This document shows positions 1 through 9,175 of a DNA stretch of 64,000 bases, one piece after another; positions within the stretch are counted from its first letter, which is position 1; each line of letters opens with the position of its first letter. The DNA comes from CAZQHK01 sp964593455 (GTDB taxonomy: Bacteria > Muiribacteriota > CAYSPT01): the NCBI GenBank assembly GCA_964593455.1, contig CAZQHK010000012.1:1-64000 (forward strand). The letters run 5' to 3'. Made by a program: the position numbers and the translations under genes. The notes beneath the pieces were generated by a model. That model made no database searches and had not been told where the DNA came from. It was given only the letters and a program-made list of their open reading frames with translations.

Positions 1-1092
1 CATGTTTCCATTGATCCTGAATGGGTTTGTAAGAATCCTGACTATGATTTTGTCATTGCCGGCGAAGGCGAAATAACCTTTGTTGAGCTGATGAAGGTGC
101 TTGAGCAGAATGAAGATTTTCCACGATTTTCATGGGGAAAACGTCCGGACCTGGATAAGCTTCCGTATATTGACCGGCAACTCTATCCTTATGACGATCT
201 TATTAATCTTCCAAATTATGAAGGTGTCTTTAAACCTCCCATGGTGACTATGCTCTGTTCCAGAGGATGTCAGTATAACTGTTCTTTTTGTGCTCCTCAT
301 TCCCGGACTCATTTTGGCAAAGGTGTCCGGTTTCGGTCGGTAGATAACGTAATCAAGGAACTGGAAGTGTTGTATAAAGCATATCATTTTGAATGTGTGA
401 AGTTTTATGACTACACCTTCACGCAGAATCCGGAATGGGTGCAAGAATTTTCAAAAGAGTATAAACGATTTGGAAAACCATTCTGGATCCAGTCGCGAGC
501 CGATCTGGTAGTCAGAAATGAAGAACTTATCGAACTACTTGCCGCAACCGGGCTCAAGATGATCGGAATCGGGTTTGAATCAGGCTCGGATAAGGTTTTG
601 AAATCCTTGAGAAAGGGAGCTACCCGGGAGATTAACCTGCAGGCTGCGCGAATCGTTCAAAAAAGCAATGTCTTGTTATCTGCATCATTTATGCTGGGCA
701 CTCCGCAAGAGGACGAAGAAGATCTCCAGGCAACCGTTGCTCTTGCCAAGCAAATGAAGGCTGATTTCACATCGGTTGCATTTTTCACTCCTATTCCCGG
801 CAATGATTTATATACTTTTTGCAAACAAAATGATTTGATTATCAGTGATGATCCCGAGATGTGGGTGGAATTCAGTCCTGGAATTCCCAAAATACGAGGC
901 AAGGATTATGGGCGTTTGCGAGAAGCAGCCGCGGAAATTATGGGGATTCGTTTTGGCGGAAAATATATTGGAAAATTGATACGGTTTATCTATGTCAAAA
1001 CAAAATATCACTATAAAGTAAGAAGGCTATTGGTTTATTTGTATTCCAAGTACAAGCAAATCCGGAAGAAAATTTCTTTCTTTACGTGTTAA
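1..1092 (+). CDS. B12-binding radical SAM protein (5' end outside window)
   Basis: The reading frame is open from base 1, so the start lies upstream of the window; the first in-frame ATG is at 91. The visible N-terminal part (ending DFVIAGEGE near bases 49-72) looks like the end of a cobalamin-binding domain. The radical SAM motif CxxxCxxC (GCQYNCSFC) lies near bases 265-291, followed by the TIM-barrel core with an IGIGFESGSDKVLK segment typical of the class-B/Elp3-like fold. Such enzymes cleave S-adenosylmethionine to a 5'-deoxyadenosyl radical and, with cobalamin, often methylate unreactive carbons. The next gene, a glycosyltransferase, follows by 33 bases on the same strand, so the substrate may be a glycan or lipid; that is inference. 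The DNA here is visibly AT-rich compared with bases after 3000. Confidence 0.9.
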   Translation, partial: HVSIDPEWVCKNPDYDFVIAGEGEITFVELMKVLEQNEDFPRFSWGKRPDLDKLPYIDRQLYPYDDLINLPNYEGVFKPPMVTMLCSRGCQYNCSFCAPHSRTHFGKGVRFRSVDNVIKELEVLYKAYHFECVKFYDYTFTQNPEWVQEFSKEYKRFGKPFWIQSRADLVVRNEELIELLAATGLKMIGIGFESGSDKVLKSLRKGATREINLQAARIVQKSNVLLSASFMLGTPQEDEEDLQATVALAKQMKADFTSVAFFTPIPGNDLYTFCKQNDLIISDDPEMWVEFSPGIPKIRGKDYGRLREAAAEIMGIRFGGKYIGKLIRFIYVKTKYHYKVRRLLVYLYSKYKQIRKKISFFTC

Positions 1093-1125
1093 GCAATACC
1101 TGGTGTTTATAAAATGGGAGAAAGT

Positions 1126-2178
1126 ATGAAACCGGTTAATAAATCAGCAAGTTTATCTATTATTATCCCGTGTTACAATGAAGAAAAATATATTGAAAAG
1201 TGTTTAGGATCCATCGTTTCCCAGATACATGACAATGATTCGGTAGAGGTCATCGTGGTTGATGGTTTGAGTACTGACGCTACCGCGAAAATTCTCATGG
1301 ATTATGAGAAAAAATATCCTTTTATTCGATATATAAAGAATCCGCGAAGAATTACTCCGGTGGCTTTAAATGTAGGGATTCAAGAGTCAAAAGGTGACTT
1401 TATATTGATTTTAGGCAGTCACTCGATGATTGGAAAGGATTTTATCCGGAAGAACATTGAAACGCTACTTGAGCGGGACGTTGACTGTGTTGGAGGAGTT
1501 TTAGAGACGATACCATCTTCTGAAAGCCTCTGTGCCAGAGGGATCGCGCTAGCTCTGGGACATCCCTTTGGGGTTGGAAACTCACAGTTCAGAATAGGTG
1601 TAGATAGAGAAACATTTGTGGATACAGTGCCTTTTGGATGTTACAGACGAGAGGTTTTTGACAAAATCGGTTTTTTTGATGAGGATTTGGTAAGAAACCA
1701 GGATGATGAGTTTAATCTGAGATTGTTAAAGAATAACGGAAAGATTTTATTAGTTCCTGAGATTACCTCTCAATATTTTGCCAGAGACTCTTTTATTCAT
1801 CTTGGTAGAATGTTTTTCCAGTATGGTTATTTAAAGCCATTGGTTGCATTAAAACTTGGCGGTATTTTGACCTGGCGACAGACAGTACCAGGTTTGTTTA
1901 TCGTGACATTGCTGCTGTCTGTGGTAGACTCTTTCTTTAAAAAGAGAATGAGTTTGCTGTTTGTTTTTCAGGTCTTTCTATATTCGTGTTTGAGTTTTTC
2001 TTGTGCGCTGTTGGCCTCGAAAAAAGCGGGTGAAATAATGCTTATACCATTCATATTCCTGTCGTTCATTATAATACATTTTAGCTATGGATTCGGCTAT
2101 TTATGCGGTGTTAAAGAGTTTTTAGTTTTCGGAAACAAAGCTGATAAGAAGATATTTGAAATGTCCTTGACCCGTTGA
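1126..2178 (+). CDS. Family 2 glycosyltransferase, membrane-attached
   Basis: The N-terminal GT-A domain starts SIIIPCYNEEKYI and has VVDGLSTD and the late QDDEFNLRL (ED-like acceptor loop), the usual layout of GT2 enzymes related to ExoA of succinoglycan synthesis. About 90 C-terminal residues form three hydrophobic helices that would hold it in the inner membrane. I chose ATG 1126 because GGGAG at 1116-1120 lies five bases before it; ATG 1114 overlaps that ribosome site and would add four residues. It probably adds a sugar to a lipid-linked glycan. It sits between the radical SAM gene and a methyltransferase, all on the same strand and all AT-rich. The exact sugar cannot be read from the sequence. 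Confidence 0.9.
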   Translation: MKPVNKSASLSIIIPCYNEEKYIEKCLGSIVSQIHDNDSVEVIVVDGLSTDATAKILMDYEKKYPFIRYIKNPRRITPVALNVGIQESKGDFILILGSHSMIGKDFIRKNIETLLERDVDCVGGVLETIPSSESLCARGIALALGHPFGVGNSQFRIGVDRETFVDTVPFGCYRREVFDKIGFFDEDLVRNQDDEFNLRLLKNNGKILLVPEITSQYFARDSFIHLGRMFFQYGYLKPLVALKLGGILTWRQTVPGLFIVTLLLSVVDSFFKKRMSLLFVFQVFLYSCLSFSCALLASKKAGEIMLIPFIFLSFIIIHFSYGFGYLCGVKEFLVFGNKADKKIFEMSLTR

Positions 2179-2259
2179 AAGCACCGGCAGAGTATTTTCA
2201 ACCTGATTGGTAAAAAGTAGTACTGAATTACTATTTTGCGTAGGGATTATCTGAAGCCA

Positions 2260-2955
2260 ATGAAAAAATTCAATAGCCGGAAACTTGTCAAAGATATCAT
2301 TGAGTGGGATGTAGACACATGGAAAAAGACGTTATTTTTTTGGAATACTTTTTTAAAGGGAATAAAAAAAGCCAGGGTTCTTGAAATTGGCTGTATGAAT
2401 GGGGGATTATCATTATTCTTCGGATTGAAGAAATATGAGATTGTCTGTTCTGACTTGGGAGGCCCTAGGCAAGAGGCATTTGATAAACACAAAGAATACG
2501 GAGTTATGGATACTATTGGCTATAAAGATATCGATACATTGAATATTGATTTTCCTGATGAAGCATTTGATATCGTCTGTTTTAAATCTGTTTTAGGCGG
2601 CGTAGGGAGAAATAACAGTTATTCTAACCAGAAACGTGCGATCAAAGAGATGAGAAGAGTTTTGAAACCTGGTGGCAAGATTTTATTTGCCGAAAACTTA
2701 CGGGCGACCGGTCTGCATATGTTTCTTAGAAACGAATTTATTAGGGGGAGGAGATCGTGGAGATATCTTTCGTTTGAAGAAATCCCCTTGTTGTTTAATG
2801 AATTCACGGATCTTGAATTGCAGTTTTATGGGTTTTTCTCGGTTTTGGGCAGATCGGAATTTCAACGGAGTTTACTTCATTGTCTGGATATAATTACCAA
2901 CTCGTTCATCAAAGACAAGTGTAAATATGTTGTCTTCGGATGTGCAACAAAGTAA
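2260..2955 (+). CDS. Class I SAM-dependent methyltransferase (type 11)
   Basis: The 231-residue product has the Rossmann motif I as ARVLEIGCMNGGLSLFF, an acidic residue after strand 2 (CSDLGG), motif II/III FDIVCFKSVLGGVG and the post-III segment RRVLKPGGKILFAEN, all standard for methyltransferase type 11 proteins. ATG 2260 is one start; an in-frame TTG at 2236 would add eight residues and neither has a strong ribosome site. Cytoplasmic; likely methylates a sugar or lipid intermediate of the surrounding glycan cluster, by position only. It is the last of the AT-rich genes: the next gene is clearly more GC-rich. Confidence 0.85.
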   Translation: MKKFNSRKLVKDIIEWDVDTWKKTLFFWNTFLKGIKKARVLEIGCMNGGLSLFFGLKKYEIVCSDLGGPRQEAFDKHKEYGVMDTIGYKDIDTLNIDFPDEAFDIVCFKSVLGGVGRNNSYSNQKRAIKEMRRVLKPGGKILFAENLRATGLHMFLRNEFIRGRRSWRYLSFEEIPLLFNEFTDLELQFYGFFSVLGRSEFQRSLLHCLDIITNSFIKDKCKYVVFGCATK

Positions 2956-2998
2956 ATGATGTAAAGTTTTTTTTTGTTATAGGAAGAATGATTCTCAC

Positions 2999-4150
2999 AT
3001 GGAAATACCCTTTCATCGCACATACATGACTGATGAAGAACTCTCCGGTGTCGTCGAGACTATCCGTTCCGGGTGGCTGACCATGGGACCGAAGACGGTG
3101 GAGTTCGAGGGCCGGTTCGGCGATTACATCAGCGCTGGGCAGGCGGTGGCTTTGAACTCTTGCACCGCCGCCCTCCATTTGTCGCTCAAAGCTATCGATC
3201 TCGGGGCGGGTGACGAGGTAATTGTTCCCACCAACACATTTACCTCTACTGGTGAGGTGGTGACCTACTTTGGGGCACGGCCGGTGCTGGTTGATGTGGA
3301 TCGGGAAACTCATAATCTTGATATTGAATCTATGCGACAAGCTATCACTGGGAGGACGAAGGCTATCATCCCGGTGCATTTTGCCGGGCAGCCGTGTGAT
3401 CTGGATGAGATACTGGAAGTAGCAAAAGACAAGAAGCTCTTTGTCATAGAGGACGCCGCCCACTCGCTCCCTGCTTGGTACAAAGGGCGGAAGATCGGGA
3501 CCATCGGTGATATCACTTGCTTCAGCTTCTATGCCACCAAGACATTGTCTACCGGGGAAGGGGGGGCAGCTACCACCGAAAATGCTGCTTGGGCAGACCG
3601 AATGCGGGTGCTTCGGCTGCACGGCATTGCGAAAGATGCCTGGAAACGATACACAAACGAGGGGTCGTGGTGCTACGAGGTGACTGAGGCCGGGTACAAG
3701 TACAATATGACTGACATCCAGGCAGCACTCGGCTTGGCACAACTCAATAAAGTGGAGTGGATGTGGCGTCGGCGAAAGGAGATCGCGGGCTGGTACGCAG
3801 AAGCATTCGAGTCCATCGAGGCAGTGACCACACCGGTGGTAAAGCCTGATCGGGAGACGGCTTGGCACCTGTACGTCATCAAGCTGAACCTCGCCGCGCT
3901 CACTATTGACCGAAACCGGTTCATCGATGAGCTAACAGCCTGTGGGATTGGTACCAGTGTTCACTTTATTCCTTTGCATCGCCATCCCTATTACCGGGAT
4001 ACCTTCGATTACCGGATGGAAGACTTTCCAAACGCCGAATGGATCTTCAAGCGATGTATTTCGTTGCCGATCTATCCTGGAATGACGGATGAAGAAGTCG
4101 ATTTTGTCATAGATAATACATTTGAACTATGCAAACGTTGGAAGCGATGA
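2999..4150 (+). CDS. DegT/DnrJ/EryC1/StrS sugar aminotransferase
   Basis: A 383-residue PLP enzyme of the sugar aminotransferase family. It has the N-terminal GWLTMGPKTVEFE segment, LNSCTAALHLSL (cofactor phosphate site), the conserved VIEDAAHSL loop holding the PLP aspartate, and SFYATKTLSTGEGG with the Schiff-base lysine. The C-terminal GTSVHFIPLHRHPYY is also typical. It would transaminate a 4-keto-6-deoxy or 3-keto NDP-sugar to an amino sugar. AGGAAG at 2981-2986 precedes ATG 2999 by 12 bases. The stop codon TGA overlaps an ATG at 4147 (ATGA), which opens the frame of the following sugar transferase. The DNA is markedly more GC-rich than the genes before it. Confidence 0.93.
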   Translation: MEIPFHRTYMTDEELSGVVETIRSGWLTMGPKTVEFEGRFGDYISAGQAVALNSCTAALHLSLKAIDLGAGDEVIVPTNTFTSTGEVVTYFGARPVLVDVDRETHNLDIESMRQAITGRTKAIIPVHFAGQPCDLDEILEVAKDKKLFVIEDAAHSLPAWYKGRKIGTIGDITCFSFYATKTLSTGEGGAATTENAAWADRMRVLRLHGIAKDAWKRYTNEGSWCYEVTEAGYKYNMTDIQAALGLAQLNKVEWMWRRRKEIAGWYAEAFESIEAVTTPVVKPDRETAWHLYVIKLNLAALTIDRNRFIDELTACGIGTSVHFIPLHRHPYYRDTFDYRMEDFPNAEWIFKRCISLPIYPGMTDEEVDFVIDNTFELCKRWKR

Positions 4151-4194
4151 AACAGGGCGAGCTGGAACGTATACTTGAAAAGGAGTAGACAGAC

Positions 4195-4785
4195 ATTAAG
4201 CGAATCATTGACATCGGTCTTTCATCACTGGGCCTGATTTTTTTGAGTCCGTTCTTTCTGCTGGTGGCTTTCCTGATCAAGCTTACCGGCAAGGGCCCTG
4301 TTTTTTTCGTACAAACTAGAATCGGCCTGGATTTCAAACCTTTTCGATTCTATAAATTCCGATCGATGGTACCCGATGCTCCCCGAATCGGACCTCCGGT
4401 CACCGCAGACGGTGATATCCGGATAACCAAAATTGGCCGGTATTTACGAAAAACGAAGATCGATGAATTCCCACAGCTCTTCAATGTGCTCAAGGGAGAT
4501 ATGAGCCTGGTGGGTCCACGGCCGGAGTCGGAAAAATATGTTCAATTATTCCGGGATGAATACCGGGAGATTCTGAAAGTTAAACCCGGGATAACCGATT
4601 GTGCCACCCTGGAGTACCGAAACGAGGAGGAGATTCTCCAGGGGTATGAGGACCCGGAAAAAGGGTATATTGAGGAAATTCTCCCTCGCAAGCTTGAACT
4701 TTCCAAACGATACCTGGATCGGCGAAATCTCTGGCTCGATTTGGTTATCATACTCAAGACCGTGGGCAGGATTATCTTCCCGTGA
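4195..4785 (+). CDS. Initiating sugar-phosphate transferase (WbaP/PglC type), start codon anomalous
   Basis: The protein matches bacterial sugar transferases (PF02397): an N-terminal membrane helix, KGPVFFVQTRIG, FYKFRSM, the catalytic DE in KTKIDEFPQLFNVLKGDMSLVGPRPE and a C-terminal LDLVIILKTV. These enzymes move a sugar phosphate from UDP-sugar to undecaprenyl phosphate and start a glycan on the inner membrane. The full family N-terminus (xKRIIDIGLSSLGLIFLSP) is encoded from 4195, but that codon is ATT. AGGAG at 4181-4185 lies nine bases before it, so an ATT start fits. An in-frame TAG at 4186 separates it from ATG 4147, which overlaps the previous stop. The alternatives are therefore ATT initiation or an amber-disrupted longer gene. 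A TTG at 4243 would remove half of the membrane helix. Confidence 0.8.
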   Translation: MKRIIDIGLSSLGLIFLSPFFLLVAFLIKLTGKGPVFFVQTRIGLDFKPFRFYKFRSMVPDAPRIGPPVTADGDIRITKIGRYLRKTKIDEFPQLFNVLKGDMSLVGPRPESEKYVQLFRDEYREILKVKPGITDCATLEYRNEEEILQGYEDPEKGYIEEILPRKLELSKRYLDRRNLWLDLVIILKTVGRIIFP

Positions 4786-4970
4786 CGCAATAGCAGTGGT
4801 CAGTCTCAATCCAGAGCAGAACGTCTTCTGTATTTGTCGGGTTAAACTTGCCTGAAACGCTAGGATCCGTTTACCATAAGATAACGTTGAAAGAATGAAA
4901 GGTTGCCAGGATCATCAGATAGATTGCCCGATCGAGTAGGGCAGTTACTGTTGGATCAAAATTATAGACA

Positions 4971-7247
4971 ATGAAACAGCTGGTTATACACAAAGGTAAA
5001 GCCTGGGTAAAAGAAGTTTCTTCCCCTCAGCCCGCTCCCCGGGAAGTGCTGGTCGAGACGTGGTTTTCCGCTGTCAGTCCGGGGACAGAAAAGGCGATCC
5101 TCGAGCGGTCCGGTTTAAAGGTTTTCCAAACGTTGGCGGGAAATCGGGGCAAACGGCAACAGGGATTGGCCTATTTGAAAAAGAAAGGGCTGTCCGCTAC
5201 CTGGAACAGGTTGCGAGAAGTGTCTTTTTCTGAAGCTTCCCTGGGATACAGCCTGGCCGGTGTCGTGGTGGGTGTCGGTTCAGAAGTCGACCGGGTGCGT
5301 ATCGGTGACAGGGTGGCCTGCGCCGGGGCGGGTAAAGCCTGTCACGCCGAGCGGGCAGCGGTCTCTGAACGTCTGGTTGTTTCCGTTCCTCGAGATGTCT
5401 CGCTGGAAGACGCCGCCACGGTCGGTCTCGGGGCGGTGGCCATCCAGGGCGTACGCCGGGCCTCGCCGGCCATCGGCGAGATCGTGGCAGTCATCGGGCT
5501 TGGCGTTATCGGACAGCTCACCGTGCGGTTGCTCCAGGCGTCGGGCTGCCGGGTGGCGGGATTCGACCTCCACCCAGAACCGGTGGCTGTGGCTCGTGAA
5601 GCGGGGCTTGAGTACGGGGCCGACCTGGGTGATGCCGAACCGGAAATAGTGTTAAGAAACCTGGAAAGAATCACCGGTGGCCATGGAGTCGACGCATGCA
5701 TTATAACCGCTGCTTCCACCGATAGTACGGCGCTTGACTTCGCGTGCGAGATTACGAGGAAGAAGGGCCGGATTGTGGTTGTCGGGGATATCCCCATCAA
5801 TGTTGACCGGAATGCTCTGTACCGGAAAGAACTCGATCTGCGGGTATCGTGCTCGTATGGTCCCGGACGGTATGATCCGGACTACGAGGAGCGGTCCCTG
5901 GATTATCCATACTCCTACGTGCGCTGGACGGAACAGCGGAATATGGCTTGTTATCTTGATTTGCTGCGACGCCAGAGGGTACATATCCGGAACCTTTTTC
6001 GTGATACTTTTGATTTCGAGGAGGCCCCGGAAGTGTATGACAGTCTTCTCAAAGGGGATCTCGTAACGGCCTTATTCAGATATCCGGCTTCGAGTCGGGG
6101 CGGTATGGAGACTGATTTACGGGCAGATACTGATGTACAAACGGACGGGGGAGGACAGGAAGAGCCTGGAGCGGAGCAAAGAAAAACGGATGGATCTATG
6201 GATAAAACAGGTGTGTTAGTGAACAGGGAAACAGCAGGAAAAGCTCCGCGGCGCACCCGTCAAACAGGTTTGTCTGGTCCTCTCGGAGTCGCCCTGGTCG
6301 GTGCCGGCAGTTTTGCCAGGACGGTGCTGGTGCCGTATTTGACCGTGCTTAAAAAGTTGTACAAGGTTGCGGCGGTGTGTGATACGGACGGTCTGCGGGC
6401 GGAAAAAGCCGCCGCTGTTTTTCCCGGCGCATATGCTACGTCGGATTACGCTCGGGTGTTGGTTGATTCCGGGATTGAAGCGGTTATCATTGCCACCCGC
6501 CATGATCTCCACGCGCCCCAAACGATTGCAGCTCTCGAAGCCGGCAAGGCTGTGTTTGTGGAAAAACCGGTTGCTCTCTCCAGAGAGAAGTTGAAAACTG
6601 TGCTCGATACGGCAGTCTCGACCGGCCTGCCATTCATGGCCGGATTCAACCGGCGGTACGCTCCGTTTTCGCTCCGGGCCAGGCAGTTGCTAAACAAGGT
6701 GTCCGGGCCGGTCATGATCACCTACCGGGTGGCCGCCGGTCGGTTGCCGACGGACCACTGGGTTAAAACACCCCAGGGAGGAGGGCGTATCATCGGAGAA
6801 GCCTGTCACATGGTTGATCTCATCATGTACCTGGCCGGATCTCGAATCAGTGATGTTTCCTGCGTGGGTGTGCCCGCCGCCGATGGCGCCCTGGACGATA
6901 ATTTACAGGTGCTATTCACTATGGAAAACAGTTCCACGGCAACTCTGACCTACACGTCCATGGGTGCTGAAAAAACGGAAAAAGAGCTGATCGAGATTCT
7001 GGCAGGTAGTCTGACTATCACTATCAAGGATTTTTCCGAGCTTTTTGTTCTGGAGGGGCGGATCAAAAAAGCGCGGAAGCGGATACGGCAAGACAAAGGG
7101 CACCTCATGGAACTCAAACTTTTTCGTGATTGTGTGACGGGTGATCGTGAGAGCCGCTGCATTCCGATGACGCTGCCGGAGATCGAGCATGTCTCGGAGA
7201 TAACTTTCAGGATCGCTGACGGTGTGAAAAAGCATGGGGTGAGTTAG
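4971..7247 (+). CDS. Two-domain oxidoreductase: medium-chain dehydrogenase fused to Gfo/Idh/MocA
   Basis: A 758-residue fusion. Residues 1 to about 370 are a medium-chain alcohol dehydrogenase-like domain: a GroES-like part with SPGTEKAIL and a Rossmann part with VAVIGLGVIGQL. A hydrophilic, acidic linker of roughly 60 residues follows. From about residue 435 the second half is a Gfo/Idh/MocA oxidoreductase with GVALVGAGSFA (NAD site) and the EKP motif in FVEKPVALS. This architecture is known as a bi-domain oxidoreductase of surface-polysaccharide loci; some relatives act on uronic or amino sugars, but the substrate is unknown. It probably oxidises and reduces one sugar intermediate without release. 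No strong ribosome site precedes ATG 4971. It is separated by 185 bases from the sugar transferase and may have its own promoter. Confidence 0.9.
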   Translation: MKQLVIHKGKAWVKEVSSPQPAPREVLVETWFSAVSPGTEKAILERSGLKVFQTLAGNRGKRQQGLAYLKKKGLSATWNRLREVSFSEASLGYSLAGVVVGVGSEVDRVRIGDRVACAGAGKACHAERAAVSERLVVSVPRDVSLEDAATVGLGAVAIQGVRRASPAIGEIVAVIGLGVIGQLTVRLLQASGCRVAGFDLHPEPVAVAREAGLEYGADLGDAEPEIVLRNLERITGGHGVDACIITAASTDSTALDFACEITRKKGRIVVVGDIPINVDRNALYRKELDLRVSCSYGPGRYDPDYEERSLDYPYSYVRWTEQRNMACYLDLLRRQRVHIRNLFRDTFDFEEAPEVYDSLLKGDLVTALFRYPASSRGGMETDLRADTDVQTDGGGQEEPGAEQRKTDGSMDKTGVLVNRETAGKAPRRTRQTGLSGPLGVALVGAGSFARTVLVPYLTVLKKLYKVAAVCDTDGLRAEKAAAVFPGAYATSDYARVLVDSGIEAVIIATRHDLHAPQTIAALEAGKAVFVEKPVALSREKLKTVLDTAVSTGLPFMAGFNRRYAPFSLRARQLLNKVSGPVMITYRVAAGRLPTDHWVKTPQGGGRIIGEACHMVDLIMYLAGSRISDVSCVGVPAADGALDDNLQVLFTMENSSTATLTYTSMGAEKTEKELIEILAGSLTITIKDFSELFVLEGRIKKARKRIRQDKGHLMELKLFRDCVTGDRESRCIPMTLPEIEHVSEITFRIADGVKKHGVS

Positions 7248-7455
7248 CCAATCCTTTGTACTCCAATTCGTTTGTGTTAACCAGAAAGATGCAGTAGCCT
7301 TCCACTTCGGCTCAATAACAACCCCAGCAGAAGAGTTTGTGAATTATTCGGGATACCTTGCCGAAAGCGCCGAATCCCAAGTATAGTGAAAGTGAGCGGT
7401 TATTTTGCGGGCCCGGGTGTTTCCCGACGGGTTCGGATGACAAGGGGCGTACCGC

Positions 7456-8622
7456 ATGATCCGGGTTTCCTTGCAACTGAAGCCTGAGGAGCAGGATGCT
7501 TTTGTAGAGACCATCACGGAGGGCCGGGAGCTTTTTAAAAAAGCTAACGAGCTTTCCGCTTCCGGCCGGCTCCGGGAGGCGGTGACTGTATATCAACGGG
7601 TACTGGAGATTAATCCGCGGTTTTTTAAGGCCCACAACAATCTGGGTCTGGTGTACAAAAGGATGGGCCGGCTCGAAAAAGCGATTTCTCATTACCGGAC
7701 GGCCCTGAGTATCAACCCGTCATCGGCTGAAGTCCAAAACAATATCGGCAGCGCTCTTTATTTCCTGGGAAGATGGCTCGAAGCCGCTTCACATTTTCGA
7801 GAAGCTCTCGACAAGATGCCTGATTTCGTGGAGGCGCGAAATAATTTCGCCCTTTTGCTCAGGAAGATGGGGTTTCTTCAAAAAGCGGTCGACCAGTACA
7901 AACTGGCGCTTCAAATGGCTCCCGATGACCCGGTGCTTCTCAATAACCTTGGCCTGGCGTACCAGGATGACGGCGACCTGGACCAGTCCCTGCGGTGTTA
8001 TCGTCAGGCAATATCCAGTAATCCCTCGTATCACAAGGCTTACAACAATATGGCCGGCATCTTGTTTAAACGGGGAAAGATCCCTGAATCAATCGAGCAA
8101 TTCAAGCTGGCTCTGGAGGCGAAGCCTGACTATGCCGCGGCGTATAATAATCTCGGTTTCGTGTATCAGCATGTCGGAGAATATGAGCTGGCGATATATC
8201 ATTTGAAAAAAGCCGTGGAACTGAAGCCGACCTATGGTGAAGCGTTGAATAATCTCGGAACGGTGTATTTCAATCTCGACCGGCTCCGTGACGCGGAACT
8301 GGTTTTCTCCATTTTACGTGATCTCAAACCCCGGGATGCCAATGTATACAACAGTCTGGGTTGCGTGTTGTTCAGAATGGAACGTTGGGATGAAGCCATG
8401 AAGTGCTATCTCCGGGCGCTGCGGGCCCGGCCCCGGGACCCCAGTGTGTATTTCAACTTAGGGGATGTTTGTTACCAGAAAGGACTTTTTAAGCAAACGA
8501 TCCGGTTTTGGAAAACAGGCTTGAAGATGGAGCCCGGCAACTATGATGTCAAGTGCCGGCTGGCCGAATTAATCAGGCAAAACAGGGATGACCGGGATGA
8601 CGAAAACGAATCGGAGTTGTGA
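7456..8622 (+). CDS. Tetratricopeptide repeat protein
   Basis: A 388-residue protein made almost entirely of about ten TPR units from residue 28 onward, each with the W/L-G-Y-A-F-A-P type pattern (for example AHNNLGLVYKRMGRLEKAISHYRTALSINP). There is no signal peptide, so it is likely a cytoplasmic scaffold for protein-protein contacts. The tail is acidic and basic (RQNRDDRDDENESEL). AAGGGG at 7442-7447 lies eight bases before the ATG. A small cyclic-nucleotide-binding gene follows 80 bases later. The partner cannot be inferred. Confidence 0.9.
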   Translation: MIRVSLQLKPEEQDAFVETITEGRELFKKANELSASGRLREAVTVYQRVLEINPRFFKAHNNLGLVYKRMGRLEKAISHYRTALSINPSSAEVQNNIGSALYFLGRWLEAASHFREALDKMPDFVEARNNFALLLRKMGFLQKAVDQYKLALQMAPDDPVLLNNLGLAYQDDGDLDQSLRCYRQAISSNPSYHKAYNNMAGILFKRGKIPESIEQFKLALEAKPDYAAAYNNLGFVYQHVGEYELAIYHLKKAVELKPTYGEALNNLGTVYFNLDRLRDAELVFSILRDLKPRDANVYNSLGCVLFRMERWDEAMKCYLRALRARPRDPSVYFNLGDVCYQKGLFKQTIRFWKTGLKMEPGNYDVKCRLAELIRQNRDDRDDENESEL

Positions 8623-8702
8623 GTACCATGACTTGCGCTTCGTGATAAAAGCGTGCTAAACTGAATCGCGTAAATATGCATTATCAGCAATAGGAGGATA
8701 AC

Positions 8703-9086
8703 GTGGGACTTCAGGACCTGTTTGGCAAATGTGGCCGGAAATATCCGAAAAATTCGATCATTTGCCGTGACAAGGAAAAAGGCAAAGAGATGTTCATCAT
8801 CTTGAGCGGGCAGGTCAAAATTTATAAACAGGGTCCTCCTCCTCACTACCGGATCAACACTATTGCCACCGTTGGTCCGGGAGATTTCTTCGGTGAAATG
8901 TCTCTCCTTGAGGATCTGCCCCGTTACGCCAATGCGCAGGCCATTTCGGAAGTAAATGTCCTGGTAATAGACCTGGAAATTCTCAAGCAGATATTGAAAA
9001 TGCAGCCCGAGTTCGCCATCAAAATCTTGCAGAAACTTTCGAAACGGATTCGCAAGCTTGACGATATGATTATTTTCAACAAGTAG
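8703..9086 (+). CDS. Cyclic nucleotide-binding domain protein, single domain
   Basis: A 127-residue protein consisting of one cNMP-binding (CRP-type) beta-barrel: ICRDKEKGKEMFIILSGQVKIY, then GPGDFFGEMSLLEDLPRYANAQAISEVNVLVID, which is the phosphate-binding cassette (GE..LL...R.A.A). The cassette keeps the Glu and Arg that contact cAMP in known receptors, so it may bind a cyclic nucleotide. There is no helix-turn-helix or other output domain, only a short C-terminal helix, so it probably works through a partner. The start is GTG, with TAGGAGG ending about seven bases upstream, an excellent ribosome site. Confidence 0.9.
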   Translation: MGLQDLFGKCGRKYPKNSIICRDKEKGKEMFIILSGQVKIYKQGPPPHYRINTIATVGPGDFFGEMSLLEDLPRYANAQAISEVNVLVIDLEILKQILKMQPEFAIKILQKLSKRIRKLDDMIIFNK

Positions 9087-9175
9087 CTGCCCGCAGAAAC
9101 TATCGGAGTTCTCTTTCCCTCTGAAAATATGGTATCCTGTACTGTGTCAAATGCTAGATTCCGTCAAAGAAGGGG

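Noticed and set aside
2909..3868. Long minus-strand reading frame opposite the aminotransferase
   Set aside because: It mirrors the aminotransferase codons, has no ribosome site and its product is of shadow type, rich in Pro, Arg and His.
7300..7430. Possible RNA structure TTCGGGAT...ATCCC before the TPR gene
   Set aside because: Pairing is short, with several equally good alternatives, and no known RNA family fits.
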